The notes: generated by a model from the letters alone, not told the origin. A stretch of 64,000 nt of DNA from Clostridium sp. AM33-3 (GCF_003480315.1 NZ_QUIV01000001.1:184569-248568); one strand, 5' to 3'; counted from the stretch's first letter, positions 15,956-25,413 are shown. A program made the numbers and translations.

Positions 15956-16294
15956 TTACACCTCCTCAAATCGAATTTTTATATACGGTTCTCCGTATGT
16001 TTCCTCAATGTCCTCTAAGCCGAGCACAAGAGAATTCATAAGGAGTGCTGCTTCCGGACTAATCGCCCCGGTAAACCGGAAACGGAACATCCCGGACTGC
16101 TCGTCCTCATCTGCCTCAAACTGGTCGTCTGTGAAATGCTCCACAGAATTTGCCATATTGAGTGTCAGGGCAGACACAGCTGCACAAACCAGCTCCTGTC
16201 CTTCCTGATGATCATCTGCATAACCTGCGTGACCCAGAAAAGAAATCCCATGATAACGATGGTCGGAATCAACAGATACGGTTACGTTAATCAT
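15956..16294 (-). CDS. prp: Ribosomal-processing cysteine protease Prp
   Basis: 112 residues. Catalytic His lies in FLGHAGYA (about H21) and Cys in ELVCAAVSALT (about C37), the two Prp signatures. It cleaves the L27 extension encoded by the next gene. The arrangement rplU-prp-rpmA is diagnostic. Spacing is 3 bp to rpmA and 6 bp from rplU, so all are co-transcribed. Confidence 0.95.
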   Translation of the reverse strand: MINVTVSVDSDHRYHGISFLGHAGYADDHQEGQELVCAAVSALTLNMANSVEHFTDDQFEADEDEQSGMFRFRFTGAISPEAALLMNSLVLGLEDIEETYGEPYIKIRFEEV

Positions 16295-16300
16295 GATTAA

Positions 16301-16609
16301 TTAAGCATTGATCTTGTCGATCTTGATCTCGGTAAAGAGCTGTCTGTGACCATTCTTTTTATGATAGCCAGATTTTCTCTTATACTTGTAAACGATCACC
16401 TTTTTTGCTTTTGCCTCTTTAACTACGGTTCCAGTAACAGTTGCACCTGCTACAGTCGGGCATCCGATGGATAACTCTCCGTTGTTAACTGCAAGAACCT
16501 GGTCAAACGTAACGGTTTCGCCAGCGTCTACACCAAGCTTTTCAACCTTAATGATATCGCCTTCTGCTACTTTGTACTGCTTACCACCTGTTGCAATAAT
16601 CGCGTACAT
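16301..16609 (-). CDS. rplU: 50S ribosomal protein L21
   Basis: 102 residues, full length: [26 protein letters not shown]-type loop ([13 protein letters not shown]), [20 protein letters not shown] and the [11 protein letters not shown] ending. GGAGGTG precedes the ATG. It is the first gene of an eight-gene operon that ends with rsfS. Confidence 0.97.
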   Translation of the reverse strand: MYAIIATGGKQYKVAEGDIIKVEKLGVDAGETVTFDQVLAVNNGELSIGCPTVAGATVTGTVVKEAKAKKVIVYKYKRKSGYHKKNGHRQLFTEIKIDKINA

Positions 16610-16697
16610 ATGGCACCTCCTATTATCATTACTCGCCAGTTTCGGTGTCCGGATCCGATGGACTCGGAACTTTCAAACCTCGCTGTGCGGCACATAC
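16610..16697 (-). promoter_or_regulatory. rplU leader, probable L21 autoregulatory leader
   Basis: The leader of about 88 nt between the promoter and rplU contains GAGTCCATCGGATCCGGACACC-like complementary segments (TCCGAGTCCATCGGATCCGGA). Firmicute rplU operons often carry a structured L21 leader bound by L21; I see complementary blocks but cannot confirm the consensus. Confidence 0.4.
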
Positions 16698-16703
16698 TCA
16701 TGT

Positions 16704-16732
16704 ATATTAGCATGAAACCATGCGGCTGTCAA
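16704..16732 (-). promoter_or_regulatory. rplU operon promoter (TTGACA-N17-TAATAT)
   Basis: Minus-strand TTGACA (16727-16732) and TAATAT (16704-16709) with a 17-bp spacer, directly downstream of trkH. Confidence 0.75.
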
Positions 16733-16809
16733 TCCTGTATTTCAACTTTTTTCAAAGTTTTTTGCCGCGCGGCTGCATCGCTGAATACGGGAAACGTACG
16801 CGTTGTCTG

Positions 16810-18249
16810 CTACTCTCTCATCCAGGTACGCGGGGCAAACAGAAGCAGCATCGGGAACAGCTCCAGGCGGCCTGCCAGCATGTCAAACATCAGGATATAT
16901 TTGCTGATGGGGCTGAAAATACCGAAGTTGCAGGTCGGCCCGACTTTGGAAAGTCCCGGACCGATGTTGTTTAAGGTTGCCGCTATAGCCGTAAAGTTCG
17001 TGGTCAGATCAAAGTTGTCCAGGCTGATGAGCAGCAGGGACACTGAAAAGATCAGGATATAGGCAACCAGGTAGGTGTTGATGGAACGCAGCACATTGTG
17101 CTCAATGGCTTTTCCTTCATATTTTAATACCTTGACATTCCGCGGATGGATCAGGGAGGAGAGCTCCTTGTTCACAGTTTTCACGGCAATGGCAATGCGG
17201 GATACCTTAATGCCGCCTCCGGTACTTCCGGCACAGGCCCCGATAAACATCAGGCACACAAGGATTGTCCGGGAAAAGCCGGGCCACAGATCAAAGTCCG
17301 TGGTGGAATAACCGGTCGTGGTGATGATGGATCCGACCTGGAATGCCGCGTGCTTTAATGCAGTCAGGATATCCGGGAACATGCCGCGGATATTCCAGGT
17401 GATAAGCAGCGTGCTTACCAGGATGATCCCGAGATATCCTCTCATCTCCTCACAGCGCAGGGCATCCTTCGGCTTGCGGATCAGAAACAGGTAATATACA
17501 TTAAAATTCACACCGAACAGGATCATGAAAATGGTAAAGATCCACTGCTGCAGGGATGTGTAATCGCCGCAGCTGCTGTTGACAATGCCGAATCCGCCGG
17601 TTCCGGCTGTGCCAAAGCTCATGGCCATGGAATCAAACAGCGGCATGCCGGTAAAAAGCAGCAGAATGATCTGTACGACTGTGATAAACAGGTAGATCAG
17701 GTACAGGATCTTTGCTGTGGTGCGGACTCTCGGTACCAGCTTTCCCACAGATGGTCCCGGGCTTTCTGCACGCATGATATGAATGTTATATCCGCCGGCC
17801 AGCGGAAGCACAGCCAGGATAAAGACCAGCACACCCATACCGCCGATCCAGTGGGTAAAGCTGCGCCACATCAGCATGCAGCGGCTTAAGGCCTCTACAT
17901 CCGGCAAAACACTGGCTCCGGTTGTGGTAAAGCCGGAAATGACCTCAAACAGCGCATCTTCTAAAAGTGGGATCTCTCCGCTCAGGAAAAACGGAAGCGC
18001 GCCAAAGAAGCTTAGAACGATCCAGCTCAGGGACACGGCTACAAAGCCCTCTTTTGCATAAAAAACGGTACTCTTTAACTTTCTGTGGGCCAGCAGCCAT
18101 CCGCTGATGCCGCAGAACAGTGCCACACCCAGAAAATAGAACCCGCTTGGCTCCCGGTAGACCAGAGCCACCACACAGGGAAGGATCATCAGGATGCCCT
18201 CTATGCCAAGGACCCAGCCCAAAAAGTAAAACACGATTCCAATATTCAT
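16810..18249 (-). CDS. trkH: Potassium uptake protein, TrkH/KtrB family membrane subunit
   Basis: 479 residues with four membrane-pore-membrane repeats. Selectivity-filter loops are visible as SGFTTTGASVL, SFGTAGTGGFGI, IITTTGYSTTDFDLWP and AIAATLNNIGPGL, and the ACAGSTGGGIKVSRI gate segment. It forms the K+ channel of the Trk/Ktr system. The gating subunit gene trkA lies 15 bp upstream in the same operon. Confidence 0.95.
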   Translation of the reverse strand: MNIGIVFYFLGWVLGIEGILMILPCVVALVYREPSGFYFLGVALFCGISGWLLAHRKLKSTVFYAKEGFVAVSLSWIVLSFFGALPFFLSGEIPLLEDALFEVISGFTTTGASVLPDVEALSRCMLMWRSFTHWIGGMGVLVFILAVLPLAGGYNIHIMRAESPGPSVGKLVPRVRTTAKILYLIYLFITVVQIILLLFTGMPLFDSMAMSFGTAGTGGFGIVNSSCGDYTSLQQWIFTIFMILFGVNFNVYYLFLIRKPKDALRCEEMRGYLGIILVSTLLITWNIRGMFPDILTALKHAAFQVGSIITTTGYSTTDFDLWPGFSRTILVCLMFIGACAGSTGGGIKVSRIAIAVKTVNKELSSLIHPRNVKVLKYEGKAIEHNVLRSINTYLVAYILIFSVSLLLISLDNFDLTTNFTAIAATLNNIGPGLSKVGPTCNFGIFSPISKYILMFDMLAGRLELFPMLLLFAPRTWMRE

Positions 18250-18264
18250 AATTCACCCATCCCC

Positions 18265-19620
18265 TTACCTTAAGATATCCTTTAAATCCTTCAGTCCGGA
18301 ATGCGTGGTAACCACGATTACAGTATCTCCCGGTTCAATGGTATCTTTACCGCGCGGGGTAATGATCTGTCCGCCGCGGTTGATGCAGGCAATCAGAAGA
18401 TTGTCCTTAAAGGAAAGCTTCTCAAGCGGGATTCCGATGAGAGGCGCATCCTTGCCGACACGGAACTCCAGAGCCTCTGCCTTGTTCTGCACGATCTTGT
18501 AGAGGGTTTCCACGTTGCTTCCCATGGAATTCTGCATAGCACGGACATAGCGGATGATGCCGTCCGCGGTGATCATTTTCGGATAAATGATGCTGCCGAG
18601 ATTCATCTGCTGGATGATGTTCTCAAAAGCAATACGGTTGATCTTGGTCACGAGCTTGGCATTTGATACACTGGCTGCGTAGAGGGATAACATGATGTTT
18701 TCCTCATCGAAGCCGGTCAGAGCCGCAAAGGATTCTGTCTGGGCAATGCCCTCTTCCATCAGAAGCTGCTGGTCGGAACCATCGCCGTGAATGATCATGG
18801 CCTTTGGCAGCAGCTCACTCAGCTCATGGCAGCGTGCCAGATCCTGCTCGATGATCTTGATCTTGATGCCGGTATCCTCTAACATCTTCGCCAGATAATA
18901 TGTGATCTTACCGCCGCCTACCAGCATGGCCGTCTTAACGGTTGTGTTGGAGATACCAACCTGCCGGAAAAACTCGGATGCCTGGGAGGATGAAGCTACG
19001 AAAGAGATCTTGTCCCCTTTCTGCAGACGGAAATTACCGTCCGGAATGATCACATCGGCACCTCGCTCCACAGCACAGATCAGGATGCTGCAGTGCAGAC
19101 GAGGAGCCACCTCATAGACCTGCATGTTATCCAGCACGGAATTGTCCGGTATGATAAACTTCATGAGCTCTACACGTCCCTTGGCAAACGCATCGATCTT
19201 GATAACAGACGGAAACTTTAACAGGCGGGCAATCTCAGTCGCTGCAGCCAGCTCCGGGTTGATAGCCATGGAAAGGTTTAGCTCCTCCCGGATATACTGT
19301 ACCTCATTGGCATATTCCGGATTTCGGATTCGTGCGATGGTGTGACAGTTACCTGCCTTTTTCGCGATCAGGCAGCAGAGCATATTTAACTCATCCGAGT
19401 TGGTGGTCGCGATCAGAAGATCGGTTTCCTTGATGCCGGCCTCTATCTGTACCTGATAAATTGCGCCATTTCCTTCCACTCCCATAACATCGATATTATC
19501 AGTAACAGAGCGAAGCTTTGCCCCGTCTTTGTCGATCACCGTGATATCATGGCCTTCATTATTCAGCTGTTCGGTCAGGGTAAGCCCTACCTTGCCACAG
19601 CCTACAATGATAATCTTCAT
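18265..19620 (-). CDS. trkA: Trk system potassium uptake regulatory protein TrkA
   Basis: 451 residues with two RCK_N/RCK_C units. The first Rossmann motif is IIIVGCGKVGLTLTEQLNNEG with the acidic end VIDKD; the second is TAMLVGGGKITYYLAKMLE. TrkA binds NAD(H)/nucleotides in the cytoplasm and gates TrkH. It lies 34 bp after rng and 15 bp before trkH. Confidence 0.95.
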   Translation of the reverse strand: MKIIIVGCGKVGLTLTEQLNNEGHDITVIDKDGAKLRSVTDNIDVMGVEGNGAIYQVQIEAGIKETDLLIATTNSDELNMLCCLIAKKAGNCHTIARIRNPEYANEVQYIREELNLSMAINPELAAATEIARLLKFPSVIKIDAFAKGRVELMKFIIPDNSVLDNMQVYEVAPRLHCSILICAVERGADVIIPDGNFRLQKGDKISFVASSSQASEFFRQVGISNTTVKTAMLVGGGKITYYLAKMLEDTGIKIKIIEQDLARCHELSELLPKAMIIHGDGSDQQLLMEEGIAQTESFAALTGFDEENIMLSLYAASVSNAKLVTKINRIAFENIIQQMNLGSIIYPKMITADGIIRYVRAMQNSMGSNVETLYKIVQNKAEALEFRVGKDAPLIGIPLEKLSFKDNLLIACINRGGQIITPRGKDTIEPGDTVIVVTTHSGLKDLKDILR

Positions 19621-19654
19621 GTCACATCCCCTTTACCTGCCTCCCGCAACATGG

Positions 19655-20842
19655 TCACGATTTTTTCTGAACCTGCGCGATCTGTTCCCAGAGAGGTCTC
19701 TTTTCTTTTTTTCTTGTCATTTCCACCAGATTGAGCGGCGTCATGTCAATAACGGTTGTCTTAACCGGGTCCGGACGGACCGCCGCTCTCAGAGTATCCA
19801 TGAGAAGCGTTTTATCTTCCTGTGCATCCATATCAATGAAATCAACCATGATAATGCCGGAAAGGTTGCGCAGCCGAAGCTGATGCGCGATCTCCTTTGC
19901 GGCCTCCAGGTTGATGAGGCGGATGGTGTCGGCAAGATTCTTTTTTCCGGAATATTTTCCGGTATTTACATCGATGACCACCATAGCCTCCGTGCATTCT
20001 ATTATAAGATATCCGCCGGACTTTAACCATACCCTTTTCTGACAAGATTGTTCCATTTCATGATCCAGAGAGTAAAGCTTGGTAAGGCTCAGCAGATGGT
20101 CTTCGTAAAAGCGCAGACCGGTAGTCTCTGAAATGTCGGAAACCCGGAAATACTCCTGCAGCCGCGCATACAGATCCGGCTGGTCAGTCACGACTTCCTC
20201 CAGACTTCCGGCAGGACTGTTTCGCAGACTTTTGATATAATCCGGCTCTGACTCGTAAAGCAGGGTGTAACAGGTACGATAGCGGGCCGTGTTTATGACC
20301 CGTTCAAACAGCTCCAGTAACACCGAAAGCTCCCGAAGGAGCTTTGTTTCCTGTCCGTATGCGTTTGTGCGGATGATGATGCCGGTATGCTTTCCCTCAA
20401 GAAGTGCTTCTATCTGCGGACGCATCTGTTCTTTCCATTCCCGGTCTTCAATCTTGGAAGAAAATCCGATGACCTGTTTTCCGGCAGTCAGGACAGCATA
20501 TTTGCCAGAAAAATTCAGGTTCCCGGTCAGGACCGGGTCCTTGGTTTTCACAGCATCCTTTGCCACCTGAACAATGATTTCATCGCCCTCTTTGAGTTTT
20601 CCCTCATGCCCGTCGGCAAACAGCGTCACTTTATTATCGGTAAGACTGTAATAGCCGGTGCGGCCTTCGGAAAAATCTACAAAAGCGGAATTTAAATTTT
20701 TGACAACCTTTTTTACTTTTCCAATATAAATATTGCCCAGAATGGAGGCCGTATCCGCAAGTCCCAGCTCTATGGTAGTTTTTTCTGAAACAAGAGCGGT
20801 CAGGACGCGGCTGTTCCACCGGGTGACGATCAGCTTATTCAA
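19655..20842 (-). CDS. rng: Ribonuclease G/E family protein
   Basis: About 395 residues: an S1 domain (ILGNIYIGKVKKVVKNLNSA, FVDFSEGRTGYYSL), then the RNase E/G catalytic part with GIIIRTNAYGQ, SGGYLIIECTEAMVVIDVNTGKYSG split in its usual blocks, and IIMVDFIDM. The catalytic Asp pair sits in VIDVNTGK and IMVDFIDM. A shorter C-terminus without the Zn-link and tetramer extension fits clostridial RNase G. I chose TTG at 20842, which has GGAG 6 nt upstream; a TTG at 20854 is the alternative. It overlaps the DUF2344 gene end. Confidence 0.88.
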   Translation of the reverse strand: MNKLIVTRWNSRVLTALVSEKTTIELGLADTASILGNIYIGKVKKVVKNLNSAFVDFSEGRTGYYSLTDNKVTLFADGHEGKLKEGDEIIVQVAKDAVKTKDPVLTGNLNFSGKYAVLTAGKQVIGFSSKIEDREWKEQMRPQIEALLEGKHTGIIIRTNAYGQETKLLRELSVLLELFERVINTARYRTCYTLLYESEPDYIKSLRNSPAGSLEEVVTDQPDLYARLQEYFRVSDISETTGLRFYEDHLLSLTKLYSLDHEMEQSCQKRVWLKSGGYLIIECTEAMVVIDVNTGKYSGKKNLADTIRLINLEAAKEIAHQLRLRNLSGIIMVDFIDMDAQEDKTLLMDTLRAAVRPDPVKTTVIDMTPLNLVEMTRKKEKRPLWEQIAQVQKKS

Positions 20843-21548
20843 TGTCTTCTCCAAATGAATCCAGGGTCACAAACTGATGTGATTCCTCTGTGCCCTTATC
20901 TGCATATACTTCCAGGCGGGTTACCATCAGGGCAAACTCACCCAGGGTCTCGCCGCGGCTTTCTGCGTAAGCGCGGAGCACGGCATCCGGCTTTAGGTTT
21001 GCCGCGCTGCCGGTCGCGATCTGTAAAAAGATCATATGATCCGGGCGGATTTCCATCCGGTAGATCTGCGGGCGGATATTCACCTCGCGCTCTCCCTTTT
21101 TGGTCTTTTTCACAATGACGATCTCTTCCTGCTCCAGGAACGCTGGAATCCCGGCAAAGAAAGCATCCAGGTCAGCAGGCTCGTAGCCTTCGCGGAAACG
21201 AACCTCATAGTCGGCTGCTGCTACCAGGGACATGGCATTTCCGGCATCATCCGGAAGAGCTTTATAGGAAAGCGCCTCCATGCCCTCAACCATGTTTTCA
21301 TTGATGCGGCGAAGCATCTCTTTAGAAGAATCGGTGCTCAGCACTTCAATGTCCACGTATTCACCGCGGCTCTCTAAGCCTACGCCAAGCGGTGCCGCAA
21401 AGGACATGATCTGGTGCGGGCTAAAGCCCTCGCTGTAACGGATATCCACATCGGCCCGGCGCATGACCTTCTGGAAATAACGCATGATATCCAGATGGCC
21501 GATGAATTTCATGGTGCCTTCCTTGGCAAATTTAATTCTTATCTTCAA
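20835..21548 (-). CDS. TIGR03936 / DUF2344 family radical SAM-associated protein
   Basis: About 237 residues. KIRIKFAKEGTMKFIGHLDI, RRADVDIRYSEGFSPHQIMS and FAAPLGVGLESRGEYVDIEV are the DUF2344 signature. The TTG at 21548 was chosen because GGAGGAGGTG lies just upstream. It overlaps the radical SAM gene by 17 bp, a pairing that is near-universal in Clostridia; in other bacteria the two are fused. The substrate is unknown; RNA modification has been suggested for the pair. Confidence 0.9.
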   Translation of the reverse strand: MKIRIKFAKEGTMKFIGHLDIMRYFQKVMRRADVDIRYSEGFSPHQIMSFAAPLGVGLESRGEYVDIEVLSTDSSKEMLRRINENMVEGMEALSYKALPDDAGNAMSLVAAADYEVRFREGYEPADLDAFFAGIPAFLEQEEIVIVKKTKKGEREVNIRPQIYRMEIRPDHMIFLQIATGSAANLKPDAVLRAYAESRGETLGEFALMVTRLEVYADKGTEESHQFVTLDSFGEDIE

Positions 21549-23400
21549 AGCAGACACCTCCTCCAAATTTTCTCGCGCCGCAGCCGGAACACTGCTGACG
21601 GCAGTTCGGAGTTACCTTCTCGCTGATGGCGGTCAGCCATTCACGCTTTAAGAACTCCTTGGTCACACCAGCGTCAATGAAATCCCACGGGAAGATCTCA
21701 TCGAGGCTGCGCTCTCTTACGGTATAGAAATCCGGGTCCACGCCACAGGTTTCAAAGGCCTGCATCCAGGTATCGTTGTTGAAATACTCACCCCAGGAAT
21801 CGAACATGGCGCCGTTCTTATATACCTCTTCTACGACAGCTGCCACCCTGCGGTCACCGCGGGCCAGAACACCCTCCAGCACTGTCAGATCTGCCTCATG
21901 GTAATTGTATTTTAAGCTCTTGCGGTTTAACATCTCCTTGAACTTATCTTTTACGATATAGGCACGCTCTAAAAATTCCTCCTTGGTGCACATCTGTGCC
22001 CACTGGAACGGAGTAAATGGCTTCGGTACAAAGAAGGAAGAGCTTGCAACTACCTGTACCTTGCCGTTGCGCTGCTCCTTCGGGATTTCATCGTAGTAAA
22101 GCTCTGCCACCTTCTCGGATAACAGGGCAATACCCTCCATATCCTCTCTGGTCTCTGTCGGAAGTCCGAGCATAAAGTACAGCTTTACACGGTTCCAGCC
22201 TCCGTGGAATGCCTCTGCTGCTCCCTTTAAGATGATCTCCTCGGTCAGTCCCTTATTGATGACATCGCGCATGCGCTGGGTACCGGCCTCCGGCGCAAAG
22301 GTCAGACTGCTCTTCTTGATGTCCTGGACCTTGCTCATGACATCTAAGGAGAAAGCATCGATCCGCAGGGAAGGCAGGGAAATGTTCACACCCTTGCCCT
22401 GAAATTCATCGATCAGGAAATTTACGATCTCTTTTAAATGGCTGTAGTCACTGGAGCTTAAGGAGCTTAAGGAAATCTCCTCATGTCCGGTACTCTTTAA
22501 CATCTTATAGGCGTGGTCCTTTAAATACTCCAGGCTGCGTTCCCGGAGCGGACGGTAAATGTTGCCTGCCTGGCAGAAACGGCAGCCACGGATGCAGCCG
22601 CGCTGGATCTCCAGAACCACACGGTCCTGGGTAACCTTTAAATAAGGAACTACCGGCTTCTCCAGATACGGAACATCGTTCATGTCCATAACCAGCTCCT
22701 TAGTGATGGTCGCCGGAATACCTTCTTTGTTCGGGGTGAAGGAGGCAATGGTGCCATCCTCGTTGTAAGCCACATCGTAAAACATCGGCACATAGATGCC
22801 CGGAAGCTTGGCTGCTGCCTCCAGGAAGTCCATTCTGCTGCCGCCGTTCTTCTTGTTCTCTTTGTACAGATCAAAAAGCGCATCGTACTGGGTCTCACCC
22901 TCACCGATGTAGAACATATCAAAGAATGCTGCCAGCGGCTCCGGATTGTATGCACACGGACCTCCTCCGATGACGATCGGGTCCTCCTCCGTACGGTCTT
23001 TCGCATGCAGCGGAATGCCGCTTAAATCCAGCACCTGCAGGATGTTGGTGTAACACATCTCATACTGGATGGTAAAGCCAAGGAAGTCAAAATTCTTGAC
23101 CGGATCCTGGGATTCCAGCGCAAACAGCGGGATATGCTGCTCCCGCATCACCTTATCGAGGTCCGTCCACGGAGAGAACAGACGCTCACACCAGACATCC
23201 TCCCGCCTGTTAAACATGGCATACAGGATCTGCATGCCAAGGTGGGACATACCGATTTCGTATACGTCCGGGAAACACATGGCGAACCGGATGTCCACAG
23301 TGGACGGATCTTTCATGACGCAGTTCACCTCTCCGCCAATGTATCTGGCGGGTTGTTGAACCGTTAATAAAATTTCATCACTTAACGCTAACTTTCTCAT
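21532..23400 (-). CDS. TIGR03960 family B12-binding domain/radical SAM protein
   Basis: 622 residues. The N-terminal B12-binding-like part has CFPDVYEIGMSHLGMQILY; the radical SAM cluster motif is RGCIRGCRFCQAGNIYRP (CxxxCxxC), followed by SLSSLSSSDYSHLKEIV and LTFAPEAGTQRMRDVINKG. The C-terminus has a Cys-rich end (NCRQQCSGCGARKFGGG) that may hold a second cluster. It heads an operon with DUF2344, rng, trkA and trkH, driven by the promoter at 23659-23687. Confidence 0.92.
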   Translation of the reverse strand: MRKLALSDEILLTVQQPARYIGGEVNCVMKDPSTVDIRFAMCFPDVYEIGMSHLGMQILYAMFNRREDVWCERLFSPWTDLDKVMREQHIPLFALESQDPVKNFDFLGFTIQYEMCYTNILQVLDLSGIPLHAKDRTEEDPIVIGGGPCAYNPEPLAAFFDMFYIGEGETQYDALFDLYKENKKNGGSRMDFLEAAAKLPGIYVPMFYDVAYNEDGTIASFTPNKEGIPATITKELVMDMNDVPYLEKPVVPYLKVTQDRVVLEIQRGCIRGCRFCQAGNIYRPLRERSLEYLKDHAYKMLKSTGHEEISLSSLSSSDYSHLKEIVNFLIDEFQGKGVNISLPSLRIDAFSLDVMSKVQDIKKSSLTFAPEAGTQRMRDVINKGLTEEIILKGAAEAFHGGWNRVKLYFMLGLPTETREDMEGIALLSEKVAELYYDEIPKEQRNGKVQVVASSSFFVPKPFTPFQWAQMCTKEEFLERAYIVKDKFKEMLNRKSLKYNYHEADLTVLEGVLARGDRRVAAVVEEVYKNGAMFDSWGEYFNNDTWMQAFETCGVDPDFYTVRERSLDEIFPWDFIDAGVTKEFLKREWLTAISEKVTPNCRQQCSGCGARKFGGGVCFEDKN

Positions 23401-23539
23401 AAAGCCTTATTTTACCTACATTTCTCACGTTTTTTTGCGATGTGTTCATCGCTGTTTTTTGTTCTTTTTAGTTCTTTTTCTCTGCTCTTCTCCGGAAGCG
23501 TAAAAACACAAATTCTTGTCAAGTGTTTATCTCACGGAT

Positions 23540-23550
23540 AGTTTACATAA
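23540..23550 (-). other. dif-like XerD half-site
   Basis: TTATGTAAACT on the minus strand is identical to the XerD half of the Bacillus subtilis dif site and is preceded by ATA, but the 11 bp on the other side match the XerC half poorly. It lies in the leader of the radical SAM gene. Chance is a real possibility. Confidence 0.2.
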
Positions 23551-23646
23551 TATTTTTCGCTCTTACGACAAAAAAAGTTTTTTCTGAAATACGCACAATT
23601 CGGATTTCCCATCATTTTACGGATAAATCCACTCTAAATGTACAGA

Positions 23647-23883
23647 TCAGACCGCATTATTATACGGTATTTCCAGCGTTTCCGCAACAAATTCTTTCCC
23701 GAAAGCGATTTTTTGAGCTCCTATCGTCGAACTTTTTATCAAGTTTTCCGAATATTCGTCAAATCCAGGAACCTCAAAAATCAGGGTTTCCTTCAGAACG
23801 ATCTCATCATTTTCCAGTTTTACCGGCATGGCATTCAGGAAAACCACATACCGAAGCCCGTGCAGCATCAGACAGTATACCAC
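23647..23883 (-). other. Coding-like stretch, possible small gene or fragment
   Basis: A 78-codon frame from a GTG reads smoothly (LRYVVFLNAMPVKLENDEIV, LKETLIFEVPGFDEYSE) with ordinary codon choice, but its start lies in a hairpin, it has no ribosome binding site, and its 3' end contains the strong promoter of the next gene. I cannot name a family. It may be a relic or a chance frame. Confidence 0.25.
23659..23687 (-). promoter_or_regulatory. Promoter (TTGCGG-N17-TATAAT) of the TIGR03960 operon
   Basis: Minus-strand TTGCGG (23682-23687) and TATAAT (23659-23664) with 17 bp between. The leader to the ATG at 23400 is about 250 nt and holds one GCGATG/CATCGC hairpin but no recognised riboswitch. 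Confidence 0.65.
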
Positions 23884-23884
23884 G

Positions 23885-23968
23885 AACGCCGGGCTTTTCG
23901 AAGCTCGGCGTTTTGTGTTGGGAATATGAAATGAGCTGCCGCACGTTAGTGCGACAGCCCCGTTTTTC
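23885..23968. terminator. Two hairpins after the amidohydrolase gene
   Basis: AACGCCGGGCTT/AAGCTCGGCGTT with a TTCG loop (23885-23912, then TTTTG) and GCTGCCGCAC/GTGCGACAGC (23935-23958, then CCCCGTTTTT). Both have their T-runs on the plus strand, so termination of the minus-strand gene here is less certain. Confidence 0.4.
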
Positions 23969-23974
23969 TATCTT

Positions 23975-25330
23975 CTACACCAGATTCTTCATATCCTTAA
24001 ACGCTGTCCGCTCCATCTTCTCCCGAAGGTCATTCCTGATCTTCGCGAAGTCCTCACGGACAAGCTTCTTTTCTTTTACGAGGCACTCACCCGCAACATA
24101 AACATCTCTCACATTCGATGCAATCGCGCTATACACAAGAGCCGAATACGGGTCGTATACCGGGAACATATTTGGGGAGTCGGTCTCTACGAGGACGAGA
24201 TCCGCCTGTTTTCCGGGCTCGATGGAACCAGTGATATCGCCGAGTCCTAACGCTCTTGCTCCCTCAATCGTCGCCATGGAAACGACCTCCTTTGCCGGGA
24301 ACGCGCTGCGATCGTGGAGCTCATTTTTGTGGAAGTTCTCGCACATCCGCATCTGGATGAACAGATCCAGCGTATTTCCGCTCGCCGGACCGTCGGTACC
24401 GAAGCCGACGGACATGCCGTGCTTATGCATCAGGGACACCGGAGCCACGCCCTTTGCGGCCTTCGTGTTGGAGGCGATACAGTGGGCCACGGACGCTCCG
24501 TGCTTCGCGAGGATCTCCACGTCATGTTCCGTCGTGCGGATGCTGTGGGCCGCCAGCGTATTCGGTCCGAGGACTCCGATATGCTCCATAAACTCGATGG
24601 GCGTCATATTATACTGTTCCCTCAACTGGGTCATCTCGTAGTCCATCTCCGCCACATGGAGCGTAAATACGGTTCCCGCCTTCACGTCCTCCTCATATGC
24701 CCGTTTTAAAGTCTCCGGGCTGCAGGTCGTCGTTCCGTGGGGCGTGATCGCTCCGGAAACGCGCGGGTGATCTTTGTACGCCTCGATCAGTGCAATTCCA
24801 CGCTCGATGGCCTCATCCGCGTTCTTACTGTCGCAGGAATCCTTTTCCATCACCGTCTCACCGGCGATTCCGCGGATCCCCATCTCGTCCATGACCTTCG
24901 CCACAACTTCCTCGAAATAGTACATATCAAGCACTGTCGTCACACCGGAGAGCAGCAGCTCGCCTATGGCGTATCGCGTGGAAAGCCTGGCCATCTCCGC
25001 GTCCATGGCCTGATTCTCCATCGGAAGCAGGAACACCCGCAGGCGATCCTTACAATCGTCCCCGAGGCCGCGGAACGGGATCATGCCGAGGTGGCAGTGG
25101 GTGTTTACGAGGCCTGGGATCACGACGGCGCGCTTTGCGTCGATCTCCTCGAAGGTCTCGCCAGCCTTTAAAATCCCCTGCGCAGTAAGCGCCTGAAGCG
25201 CCTTCTCAAGCTCTTCCTCCGGTCCTGCTGCCAGAATCTTTGTATCTTCAAACATTACATAACCATGATCCCAGACATCACCTGCCTCGTTCATCGTCAC
25301 AACAATGCCGTTTTTGATAATCTTCTTCAT
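23975..25330 (-). CDS. Amidohydrolase of the SsnA/MtaD (cytosine-deaminase-like) group
   Basis: About 451 residues. It has the metal site NTHCHLGMIPFRGLGDD, TLHVAEMDYE, LAAHSIRTTEHDVE and FGTDGPASGNTLDLF, the order seen in S-adenosylhomocysteine/methylthioadenosine deaminases, SsnA and chlorohydrolases. These remove an amino group from purine-like or other ring compounds. The ATG at 25330 (MKKIIKNGIVVTMNEAGD) is the best start by homology, although its binding site (AAGGA, 12 nt away) is weak. It follows the adenine deaminase gene and is the last gene of the ABC importer operon, so its substrate is probably the imported compound or its product (inference). Confidence 0.85.
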   Translation of the reverse strand: MKKIIKNGIVVTMNEAGDVWDHGYVMFEDTKILAAGPEEELEKALQALTAQGILKAGETFEEIDAKRAVVIPGLVNTHCHLGMIPFRGLGDDCKDRLRVFLLPMENQAMDAEMARLSTRYAIGELLLSGVTTVLDMYYFEEVVAKVMDEMGIRGIAGETVMEKDSCDSKNADEAIERGIALIEAYKDHPRVSGAITPHGTTTCSPETLKRAYEEDVKAGTVFTLHVAEMDYEMTQLREQYNMTPIEFMEHIGVLGPNTLAAHSIRTTEHDVEILAKHGASVAHCIASNTKAAKGVAPVSLMHKHGMSVGFGTDGPASGNTLDLFIQMRMCENFHKNELHDRSAFPAKEVVSMATIEGARALGLGDITGSIEPGKQADLVLVETDSPNMFPVYDPYSALVYSAIASNVRDVYVAGECLVKEKKLVREDFAKIRNDLREKMERTAFKDMKNLV

Positions 25331-25413
25331 CGTTCTAATTTCATCCTTCATAATTTCGATCTGATCCGGTTCTTCCACTATCCGCGAAGAAAAAACGGCG
25401 GCGGGCCGTAAAA

